Shown here one piece after another: positions 1 to 6,226 of a stretch of 6,640 bases of DNA. The position numbers and the translations under genes are program-made. The stretch is from contig JAADHD010000260.1 of the NCBI GenBank assembly GCA_013152075.1, positions 1-6,640 of the forward strand, written 5' to 3'. Each line of letters begins with the position of its first letter. Positions within the stretch are counted from its first letter, which is position 1. The DNA is from Verrucomicrobiota bacterium (GTDB lineage: Bacteria > Verrucomicrobiota > Verrucomicrobiia > Verrucomicrobiales > DEV007). Under the pieces are notes generated by a model. That model made no database searches, was not told the DNA's origin, and saw only the letters and a program-made list of their open reading frames with translations.

Positions 1-2606
1 CGCCGCACTTCCGCTTCATCATAATATTCCAGCTTGCGGACCAAAGCATAACTCAACATTCGAGCGCAGAGGTTTTTCACAAACTCATCTTTGCGCTCCA
101 GCAGCACCTGTTTCAGCTCCACCGGACCGTTGAATCTTGTTCCGTCCGGCATCACCCCCGAACTGTCCACCGGCTTCCCTGCCTCATCATCTCGCCAACG
201 TCCCAGCGCATCAAAATTCTGCAAGCCAAAACCAATCGGATCAAGCTTCACGTGACAAGACATGCAACTCTTCCGGGTTCGATGCAGTTCCACCTCCTCA
301 CGTAAAGTTTTTCCACGCGCTTCGCCGGCATCACCCGGCAACTCCCCGGCATCACCTGGCGGTTCACCAAGTTGATCCCCCAGTAATCCCTCCAACACCC
401 AAAACCCTCGCCGCATGGGATTGGTCCTCGCTGGTGATGAGCTTACCGTCAACACGCTGCCCATTCCCAACAATCCACCACGACGCCGATCATCAAGATC
501 CACCCGCTGTAATTCCGCCCCCCTCACTCCATCAATTCCATAATGCTGCGCCAAACGCTCATTCAAAAAAGCCCACTTCGAATCAAGCAGTTCAATCAAA
601 GGTCGATCTTCGATAAAAATTGATTCGATATATTTCATCGTCTCCTCCTTCATCATCTCTCCCAGCTCTGGAGTAAATTCAGGAAAACGACGGGCGTCCG
701 GCACAACACTCTTACCCAACGAATCAATCCCCAACCACTGACCGGCAAACGATTTGAAAAACACCTTCGCCCGCTCATCCTCAAGCAATCGGTCCGCCTG
801 TTGACGCAACGCCTCACCTTCTTTCAGGCTCCCCGATTCTGCCAATTGCCGCAATTTGTCATCAGGCATCGTTGACCACAAAAAATACGACAATCTTGAT
901 GCCATCGTCCAGGAACCCAGACCTTCCACCTCTTCCTCATCCGTCGCTTCACTGTTTTCCTCCCGAAACAAAAACTCAGGGGTAGTCAAAATCGCTGTCA
1001 GGGTCAAACGCAAAGCATTCAGCGGCTCCTCCCCTCTTGCCCGAATTCCCTGGTAGAGCTTGTCATAACGACTTTGCTCCGAACCATCTACTTCGCGACG
1101 AAAGGCCAAGGGCAAAAAGCTCTTAAGCACTTTGATCGATGAGTCATCACTACGGTCCCATTTTTTCAACATTTCAAGCAGGTTAGTGTTGTCCCTACGA
1201 GCACCTTCCGGTTTTTTCTCACCCGGAAAAACAGGCCCTTCTATCACCATTGATTTCAGATGAATTTTTCCCTGATACTGCATCCAGTCCCTCCACTCAA
1301 TTTTTGCCACCCGCTCCAGCAGGCTAGCATTATCCGCCAGCCTCAGCTGATTTTGTTTTTGCCAGATAAGTTCCAAATCCGCAGTTTTAATACCTGCCAG
1401 ACCAGCAAGCTTGTTTCGCTCCCTCGCAAGAGCCGCTCCTCTTTGCTGCGCATATTTGCGAAAGCGATCGATCTCTCGCGAATCCCCCTCTACGCCTAGC
1501 AGCTTCAACCATTCGTAAGGCTCCTGCGCGCCCCATGATTGTTGATTAAAAGCAATCCTTTCGTCTCTCAACTTTTCGCTCTCACTTGCAAAAGGCTCAA
1601 GGCGGGGCCGGTTTCGTTTTGCTTCCCGAACCACCAAATCCGCCGCATTCAGCGGCAGCTGACGTTTATGTGGAAACAAGTTTTTGTTCTCAATCGAAAA
1701 GCGGTGGCGCCCTTTTCTGACAAACATCAAGCCCTCCTCTTTCAACCTCATATTTGCCGTTCCTGAAATCGCCACCTCCGTCACCACCAAGCCATCAACA
1801 CGAACCAGCGCCACCGTAGCTTTCCCCATAATCGCAGCCCGCAACGCGACACGGTAATAACCGTCAGCCGGAAAATCGAATTCCGCGCTCAATTCCTGTC
1901 CGGGATTCGCCAACACCATACCGCCTTCATGCGGCTTCATGCGATCAACCATGCTGCGCTCCATTTTTTCGGCAGAATAAATACCTCTCTTGGATAAAGG
2001 CAAAAAGGCCAAGGCCATCACCCCGTCCACCGCGCGTTCCGCAGCATCGAGATACTTCTCCACTTGAGCCGCCCCCATCATCAAACTCGCCCGATCATTT
2101 CTAAATCCACTCTCGCCCTCTCCATCCTCGGCAAAACCCTCGTCTGAATGCAAATCGAGTCCGAGCAAATCCCGCATCGTATAGCGGTATTCGAGCCGCG
2201 TCAGTCGAGCGATCATTTCCCGCCCCGCACGTCGATAGCGATCCCAGTCCACGACATCAAGCATTTGCTCAATATCACCCACCAAAGCGCCTCTCTCTCT
2301 CTCGCTTGGCTGAGTATCCGCATCATCAGGCGGCATCTGCTCATCTCGCACATGAGCCAGCACCCGACTCCACAATCGTTTCTCTGCCAACACCGACTCG
2401 ACCGTCGTGAATTGATCCAGACGCAGATCCTTTTTTGCCTTCGTGTCCCCGTGACATTCAAAGCAGTATCGCTTCAGTCCTGACAACACTTGCACAGAGA
2501 TTTCATCCCCAGACGAATCAGCCGCCTGAACACTCGAGGAAGCTGCTCCAAAACACAGCAAAGCCCCACAAATAGTAAATATGAAATCTGTAGATCGCCT
2601 TCGCAT
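1..2606 (-). CDS. Exported PSD-family cytochrome with PSCyt1, DUF1587, DUF1595, DUF1592, DUF1588 and DUF1585 domains (C-terminus off window)
   Basis: The frame is open for 868 codons from ATG 2606 to the left edge; I translated all of it and found no stop. Residues 1-28 look like a signal peptide (RRR, hydrophobic stretch, SVQA cleavage site), so the product is probably in the periplasm or envelope. CFECH at 48-52 is a c-type haem site, followed by MPP at 91-93, as in PSCyt1. RLTRLEYRYTMRDLLGLD (134-151) marks DUF1587. FRREV (502-506) to LTTPEFLFR marks DUF1595. ASRLSYFLW (569-577) to FLNERLAQHYGI marks DUF1592. RRGFWVLEGLLG, a second haem site CMSCH (781-785) and DPIGFGLQNFDALGRW mark DUF1588. 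LSYALVRKLEYYDE opens DUF1585, so only some tens of residues are missing. Residues 205-490 are unassigned. The biochemical role is unproven; in PVC bacteria such proteins are often linked to degradation of complex organic matter. GTG 2630 is an in-frame alternative start; neither start has a good Shine-Dalgarno site. Confidence 0.93.
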   Translation of the reverse strand, partial: MRRRSTDFIFTICGALLCFGAASSSVQAADSSGDEISVQVLSGLKRYCFECHGDTKAKKDLRLDQFTTVESVLAEKRLWSRVLAHVRDEQMPPDDADTQPSERERGALVGDIEQMLDVVDWDRYRRAGREMIARLTRLEYRYTMRDLLGLDLHSDEGFAEDGEGESGFRNDRASLMMGAAQVEKYLDAAERAVDGVMALAFLPLSKRGIYSAEKMERSMVDRMKPHEGGMVLANPGQELSAEFDFPADGYYRVALRAAIMGKATVALVRVDGLVVTEVAISGTANMRLKEEGLMFVRKGRHRFSIENKNLFPHKRQLPLNAADLVVREAKRNRPRLEPFASESEKLRDERIAFNQQSWGAQEPYEWLKLLGVEGDSREIDRFRKYAQQRGAALARERNKLAGLAGIKTADLELIWQKQNQLRLADNASLLERVAKIEWRDWMQYQGKIHLKSMVIEGPVFPGEKKPEGARRDNTNLLEMLKKWDRSDDSSIKVLKSFLPLAFRREVDGSEQSRYDKLYQGIRARGEEPLNALRLTLTAILTTPEFLFREENSEATDEEEVEGLGSWTMASRLSYFLWSTMPDDKLRQLAESGSLKEGEALRQQADRLLEDERAKVFFKSFAGQWLGIDSLGKSVVPDARRFPEFTPELGEMMKEETMKYIESIFIEDRPLIELLDSKWAFLNERLAQHYGIDGVRGAELQRVDLDDRRRGGLLGMGSVLTVSSSPARTNPMRRGFWVLEGLLGDQLGEPPGDAGELPGDAGEARGKTLREEVELHRTRKSCMSCHVKLDPIGFGLQNFDALGRWRDDEAGKPVDSSGVMPDGTRFNGPVELKQVLLERKDEFVKNLCARMLSYALVRKLEYYDEAEVR

Positions 2607-2641
2607 ACCTTTCTTAAGATACGCCTTCACCTGCGATGTGC

Positions 2642-2660
2642 CACAGCTTTGCCAGTTGTG
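2642..2660 (-). other. Imperfect hairpin in the leader of the PSD cytochrome gene
   Basis: CACAGCT (2642-2648) and AGTTGTG (2654-2660) form an inverted repeat around a 5-base loop. In RNA from the minus strand one internal pair becomes an A-C mismatch, leaving a 4+2 bp stem. It lies 12 to 36 bases upstream of the candidate starts of the cytochrome gene. No known riboswitch or leader motif is recognised, so it may be chance. Confidence 0.25.
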
Positions 2661-2667
2661 AAGTATT

Positions 2668-2693
2668 AAAAAAAAGGCAAGTTGCAAACCTGC
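2668..2693 (-). terminator. Probable intrinsic terminator after the NlpC/P60 gene
   Basis: Read on the minus strand, 2693 to 2677 can fold into a 6-bp stem (GCAGGT with ACTTGC, one G-U pair) with loop TTGCA. One C and then eight T (2675-2668) follow directly. It sits about 85 bases beyond the stop of the NlpC/P60 gene and about 60 bases before the start of the cytochrome gene. It would therefore separate these two co-oriented genes into distinct transcripts. The stem is short, so termination may be incomplete. Confidence 0.5.
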
Positions 2694-2777
2694 TCCACAT
2701 TAAAGTTCAACAAATAACGTATGTCATTGCCTACAGACATTACCCTCCAGCTGTCTCCGCTTTACCCCGACTCTGCC

Positions 2778-3404
2778 CTATTTCCTAATCCCCGGAATCA
2801 TCCCCCAGCCAACCAACTTGCTCTTGCTATTCGGATCCATCTCAAACACATCTACGCCGGCCCCATGATAACCCTCAACACCCGATCCCCTCGCCCCAAA
2901 CATATACTGCCTCCCCGTTTTAGGGTTTTGTCCGAGATAAATCATCACATGAGTCACCTTGTTACCTGATTTATACGTCTTACCCCAAAACACCAGATCT
3001 CCCGGTCGCATCTTCGCATAAGCCTTCTGCGGAGAACTCCAGAAGCGTAATTTTTTCAAAGTCCCTTTTTTTTCCAACCACTTATACTGGGTGTAGGAAG
3101 TGCGGGGCACATCCCTGATGCCCATCGTTTTTAAAATATGCTGCACCGTCGCGGAACAATCCAACGCCCCTCGTGAAGGATCGCTGCCACCAAAACGGTA
3201 TTTTAATTTCTGCGCCGCCAGCGAATGACATCTCCAGCGCAACTCATCCACTCGCGACATTTGAGAAAAATCCGCACTCAAGGCAGCCGCAGTCACCACT
3301 GGAGCCATCCTCGCACCGCCACTCCCCGACTGCCCTAACACCGCCACAGGCATCACCCACAAACTCAAACCCAAGCACATGCCAGCTTTCCCCCACATTT
3401 TCAT
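2778..3404 (-). CDS. Exported NlpC/P60-type (C40) cysteine peptidase, probable peptidoglycan hydrolase
   Basis: This is a 208-residue protein. Residues 1-24 look like a signal peptide (MKMWGK, hydrophobic core, VAVLG), which indicates export. A short low-complexity linker follows. The NlpC/P60 fold runs from about residue 53 to 205: KYRFGG(68-73), LDCSA with the likely nucleophile Cys83, RPGDLVFW(133-140), and THVMIYLG with the likely catalytic His152. The family typically cleaves D-Glu to diaminopimelate-type bonds in cell-wall peptides. The third catalytic position, normally His, Asn or Gln just after the next strand, aligns by eye with Gly170 in YMFGARGSGV, so the polar residue appears absent or supplied elsewhere. 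There are no recognisable SH3, LysM or other wall-binding domains. Start ATG 3404 (M3 is an alternative) has no Shine-Dalgarno site. The gene is divergent from the membrane-protein gene. Fold and export are well supported; the exact substrate is not. Confidence 0.87.
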   Translation of the reverse strand: MKMWGKAGMCLGLSLWVMPVAVLGQSGSGGARMAPVVTAAALSADFSQMSRVDELRWRCHSLAAQKLKYRFGGSDPSRGALDCSATVQHILKTMGIRDVPRTSYTQYKWLEKKGTLKKLRFWSSPQKAYAKMRPGDLVFWGKTYKSGNKVTHVMIYLGQNPKTGRQYMFGARGSGVEGYHGAGVDVFEMDPNSKSKLVGWGMIPGIRK

Positions 3405-3414
3405 AATTGTAGAA

Positions 3415-3441
3415 TTTATAGTATTTACAATAAAACTTCAA
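3415..3441 (-). promoter_or_regulatory. Weak candidate promoter for the NlpC/P60 gene
   Basis: On the minus strand TTGAAG (3441-3436) precedes TATAAA (3420-3415) with a 15-base spacer, shorter than the usual 17. The -10-like element would place transcription start only a few bases before ATG 3404, giving an almost leaderless mRNA. That fits the absence of a ribosome-binding site. The region is very A/T-rich, so chance matches are likely. Confidence 0.3.
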
Positions 3442-3452
3442 GCCCTTATCTT
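3424..3452 (+). promoter_or_regulatory. Candidate sigma-70-type promoter for the membrane-protein gene
   Basis: TTTACA (3424-3429) matches the -35 consensus at 5 of 6 bases. TATCTT (3447-3452) matches the -10 at 4 of 6, with a 17-base spacer. Transcription would begin near 3459, leaving a leader of about 20 bases before TTG 3480. It overlaps the opposing candidate promoter, so the two divergent genes may be transcribed from interleaved elements. Confidence 0.4.
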
Positions 3453-3479
3453 TTGAAATCCTGAATCCATATCCTGATT

Positions 3480-4043
3480 TTGAATACTCCCGCCCACGGC
3501 ATCATCAATTTGATCGTTCTCGATCACTCGAAAGGCTCCAAAAGCCTCACTCTCCCGATCGCTCTTGGAGCCATTCTTCCTGACGCCCCCATCCTGCTAT
3601 TCTATTTCATTCAAAGATACTTTCTCTCAAAGCCGGATGCACTCATCTGGTCGATCATTTATGACCGGCCCAACTGGCAACTATCTGTAGACATACTCAA
3701 CTCACTCCCTCTGATCATCGTTGCCTTGATAATCAGTGCCTGGATGAAACATCCCTGGCTCACCGCTCTGTTTGCCAGCATGGGATTACACGCTCTCTGC
3801 GATCTGCCATTTCACGGAATGGAAGCGTTTCGTCATTTGCTCCCATTCAATCACTGGCAATTCGAAAGCTGCATCTCCTACAGCGAAGCTGCCATCGGCG
3901 GCTGGTGGGATTACTTCGCCGAGATCGCTCTACTTATTCTCGGTTCGGTTTTCCTATTCCGTCGCAAAACAATTCCCACTCGAATATCGACCATCATCTT
4001 TGTTAGCACTTATTTCATCTGCCTGATCTACGCCTGGCTCTGA
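3480..4043 (+). CDS. Multi-pass membrane protein, YdjM/DUF457-like putative metal-dependent hydrolase group
   Basis: This is a 187-residue, strongly hydrophobic protein with about five membrane segments (roughly 24-46, 74-89, 93-106, 147-160, 168-186). The start is TTG 3480; it is chosen because MNTPAHGIINL is the N-terminus expected of this group and no better start lies upstream. No Shine-Dalgarno site is seen. Possible metal ligands are His6, Asp35 in GAILPDAPI, and the HALCDLPFH motif (His104, Asp108, His112), followed by His125. From memory, similar proteins in cyanobacteria and proteobacteria are often labelled membrane-bound metal-dependent hydrolase, or misleadingly 'CobQ'. The canonical HRGxTHS motif of YdjM is not seen; YDRPNWQ (61-67) occupies the region after the first segments. 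No cobalamin genes are nearby. It is divergent from the NlpC/P60 gene and convergent with murA. Membrane location is well supported; enzyme activity is not shown. Confidence 0.82.
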   Translation: MNTPAHGIINLIVLDHSKGSKSLTLPIALGAILPDAPILLFYFIQRYFLSKPDALIWSIIYDRPNWQLSVDILNSLPLIIVALIISAWMKHPWLTALFASMGLHALCDLPFHGMEAFRHLLPFNHWQFESCISYSEAAIGGWWDYFAEIALLILGSVFLFRRKTIPTRISTIIFVSTYFICLIYAWL

Positions 4044-4077
4044 AAAAATGATCCATGCTAAATGATATCATTCTTTC
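4042..4077. terminator. A/T-rich inverted repeat at the convergent gene junction, possible two-way terminator
   Basis: GAAAAAATGAT (4042-4052) is complementary to ATCATTCTTTC (4067-4077) at 10 of 11 positions, around a 14-base loop. Inside it lies the perfect palindrome AATGATATCATT (4061-4072). The repeat spans the stop codons of both convergent genes, which are only 24 bases apart. The outer arms are A-rich and T-rich in the way a bidirectional terminator would need, but the stem is weak because of its low G+C content. Confidence 0.35.
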
Positions 4078-5336
4078 ACCCGATCAATACGAGCGCCCAG
4101 ATCAATCAGTTTTTCATCGATGTTCTCATAGCCACGATCAATGTGATACACCCGATTGATCTCCGTCACTCCCTCGGCCGAAAGTCCTGCCAGCACCAGC
4201 GCTGCTGAAGCCCTCAAATCACTCGCCATTACGGGAGCCGCACTCAACTTCTCTACGCCTTTAATAATAGCGGTTGCTCCCTCGAGCTCAATATCTGCGC
4301 CCATCCGCTTCAGTTCCGGCACATGCATGAAACGCTGTGGGAAAATCGTCTCCGTCACCACGCTGATCCCTTTCATCGTAGTAAACATCGCACAAAACTG
4401 CGCCTGCATGTCCGTTGGAAACCCGGGATAAGGCTCCGTCGTCACATTGCAACCGGTTCTCTCCACCCCATTGCTAAGATGAATCGTGTTTTCTGTCACT
4501 TCAATCGTAAGACCACACTGCTGCAGCACTTCGATCACCGCTGTCAGATGCGTGGGATCGACTTTTTTCAATGTCACCCCTTTCGAACTACCCGCCATCG
4601 CTGCCGCCACCAAGAAAGTGCCCGCCTCAATGCGATCAGGAATCACTCGATGCTCGGTACCGTGCAATTCTTTCACTCCCTCTATCACAATCCGCCGCGT
4701 TCCTGCGCCTTCGATTTTTGCGCCCATCTTATTGAGAAATTTCGCCAAATCCGTCACCTCGGGTTCACAGGCCGCGCCTTCAATCACCGTCGTGCCCTCA
4801 GCTAATGTCGCTGCCATCATCAGGTTATCCGTTCCAAGCACCGTCGAACCATGACGCCCGCGCAGTGATATCTCAGCACCCTGTAAAGCGCCATCGCTCT
4901 TAATCAGGATATCTCCCCCTTGCACATTCACTTCCGCTCCCAGCCCCTCCAAACCTTTCAAATGCAGATCCACCGGCCGGTCTCCGATCACACAGCCGCC
5001 AGGCATCGACACACTTGCTTCAGTCAGTCGTGCTAACAACGGTCCCATCACACAAATCGAAGCGCGCATTTTGCGAACCAGCTCATAGGGAGCTTCGGAC
5101 TTAATATTTTCAGCCTTCACAATCACCGTGCCGCTCGCTCGCTCAACTTCAGCTCCCAGATTTTGTAAAATCTGGATCATGTAATTGGTATCGCTGACAT
5201 CCGGCACACGTCGTATCACACACGTTTCCCCGGTCAACAATGTCGCAGCCAGAATGGGCAACGATGAGTTTTTTGATCCACTGATCGACACACTGCCCTC
5301 GAGGCAGGCTCCTCCATGTACTAAAAGTTTATCCAT
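4068..5336 (-). CDS. murA: UDP-N-acetylglucosamine 1-carboxyvinyltransferase (MurA)
   Basis: MurA transfers enolpyruvate from phosphoenolpyruvate to UDP-GlcNAc in the cytoplasm, the first committed step of peptidoglycan synthesis. The 422-residue length is normal. Key residues fall at E. coli-like positions: Lys22-Asn23 in SGSKNS, Arg91, catalytic Cys115 in PGGC, and Arg120. The general base is Asp309 in YPGFPTDMQAQF (E. coli Asp305). DLRASAALVLAG near the C-terminus carries another active-site Arg. Cys115 is the residue alkylated by fosfomycin; its presence suggests the usual sensitive form of the enzyme, not the Asp variant. Start ATG 5336 is fixed by an AGGAG site 5 bases upstream and by homology. 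An upstream in-frame ATG at 5408 would add 24 non-homologous residues and overlap prmC. It is the last gene of the prfA-prmC-murA block, 25 bases after prmC. Confidence 0.98.
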   Translation of the reverse strand: MDKLLVHGGACLEGSVSISGSKNSSLPILAATLLTGETCVIRRVPDVSDTNYMIQILQNLGAEVERASGTVIVKAENIKSEAPYELVRKMRASICVMGPLLARLTEASVSMPGGCVIGDRPVDLHLKGLEGLGAEVNVQGGDILIKSDGALQGAEISLRGRHGSTVLGTDNLMMAATLAEGTTVIEGAACEPEVTDLAKFLNKMGAKIEGAGTRRIVIEGVKELHGTEHRVIPDRIEAGTFLVAAAMAGSSKGVTLKKVDPTHLTAVIEVLQQCGLTIEVTENTIHLSNGVERTGCNVTTEPYPGFPTDMQAQFCAMFTTMKGISVVTETIFPQRFMHVPELKRMGADIELEGATAIIKGVEKLSAAPVMASDLRASAALVLAGLSAEGVTEINRVYHIDRGYENIDEKLIDLGARIDRVKE

Positions 5337-5341
5337 AAAAT

Positions 5342-5346
5342 CTCCT
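5342..5346 (-). promoter_or_regulatory. Ribosome-binding site of murA
   Basis: AGGAG on the minus strand lies 5 bases before ATG 5336, inside the 25-base gap after the prmC stop. It is the only clear Shine-Dalgarno site in the window and decides the murA start in favour of 5336 over the upstream ATG at 5408. Confidence 0.85.
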
Positions 5347-5361
5347 GTTTGATTCTTCCTC

Positions 5362-6216
5362 TCAAGCAACACTCTCAGCAAACAAAAACCGTTCGTGTCC
5401 GCTGTCATCGCTCACAATTTCAACTTTCTCCAAACCGACAGTTAAAGCCATTTTCCGCAAGGCACTTGCTTGTTGAAAACCAAATTCCATCGCCACCAAT
5501 CCACCTGGATTCAAATGCTCCCGGCATTCATTCAGAAAACGCTCCATTAGCTCAGTCCCTGCCTGACCTCCAGCCAGTGCCAGTTCCGGATCGCACATCA
5601 CCTCACGGCTGAGCTTTTGCATATCCGTTTGCGAAATGTAAGGCAAGTTCGCAACGATCAAATCATAACGCTCGGAAATCGACGTAAATAGATCCGATTG
5701 CAATAAAGTCACACGCTCTTCACTGATTTCCAAAGCTTGGCGATTTTCCTCGGTCAATGCCAGCGCACTGTCCGAAAGATCGGCCAGGGTAATTACAGCC
5801 TCCAATTCGCCCGCCAACTTTGCGGCCAGCGATAGTCCTATCACACCTGATCCTGTTCCCATGTCGAGGATACGCACACCTGACTGCCAATCTTTCGCAA
5901 CGATCAATTCGACCAGTTGCTCGGTTTCCGGACGCGGCACCAGACCTCGATCATCACACTTGAATTCGTATCCACAAAACTCAACCGTTCCGGTCAAATG
6001 CTGCAAAGGCATTCCCTCTCCACGACGTTTTACGAGGTCGCGCAACACTACCAACACCTGCTCATCCATCGGCTTGTCAAAATCCATATACAATTGCATG
6101 CGTTCACAATCGAGAGCATGTGCCAGCAAATACTGCATGTTCAGTCGAGCCTCCTCCACTCCATGGCGCTCAAGATATCCAGCGCCTTTCTGCAGAGTGT
6201 CGAGAATAGTGGTCAT
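5362..6216 (-). CDS. prmC: Release factor glutamine N5-methyltransferase (PrmC/HemK)
   Basis: PrmC uses S-adenosylmethionine to methylate the Gln of the GGQ motif in release factors RF1 and RF2, which speeds peptide release. The 284-residue length is typical. Residues 1-85 are the helical N-terminal, release-factor-binding domain. VPRPETEQLVE (93-103) is the conserved segment entering the methyltransferase domain. DMGTGSGVIG (118-127) is the SAM-binding loop, and Asp146 at the end of the next strand is the likely ribose ligand. The glutamine-binding motif is NLPY (190-193); the usual form is NPPY. Start ATG 6216 lies 10 bases after the prfA stop without a clear ribosome-binding site, suggesting translational coupling. 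The neighbour upstream encodes its substrate, RF1, which supports the assignment. Confidence 0.96.
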   Translation of the reverse strand: MTTILDTLQKGAGYLERHGVEEARLNMQYLLAHALDCERMQLYMDFDKPMDEQVLVVLRDLVKRRGEGMPLQHLTGTVEFCGYEFKCDDRGLVPRPETEQLVELIVAKDWQSGVRILDMGTGSGVIGLSLAAKLAGELEAVITLADLSDSALALTEENRQALEISEERVTLLQSDLFTSISERYDLIVANLPYISQTDMQKLSREVMCDPELALAGGQAGTELMERFLNECREHLNPGGLVAMEFGFQQASALRKMALTVGLEKVEIVSDDSGHERFLFAESVA

Positions 6217-6226
6217 GGTTCAGAGA

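Noticed and set aside
2213..2461. Minus-strand 82-codon open frame
   Set aside because: It lies in a different frame inside the PSCyt1 and DUF1587 region of the cytochrome gene, whose own frame shows conserved motifs across the same bases.
137..2483. Several plus-strand open frames (137-616, 856-1056, 1260-1499, 1539-1766, 2148-2483)
   Set aside because: All lie opposite the continuous 868-codon minus-strand PSD cytochrome, have no recognisable motifs and low-complexity Pro/Ser/His-rich composition typical of antisense reading.
1..2606. Possible frameshift in the PSD cytochrome gene
   Set aside because: Reading every codon from 2606 to the edge gave no stop, and family motifs appear in the correct order in a single frame.
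2721..2969. Plus-strand 82-codon open frame
   Set aside because: Antisense to the conserved C-terminal half of the NlpC/P60 gene; no motif or ribosome-binding site.
5337..5408. 24-residue N-terminal extension of MurA from ATG 5408
   Set aside because: It overlaps the end of prmC, shows no homology, and a strong AGGAG site plus family length place the start at 5336.
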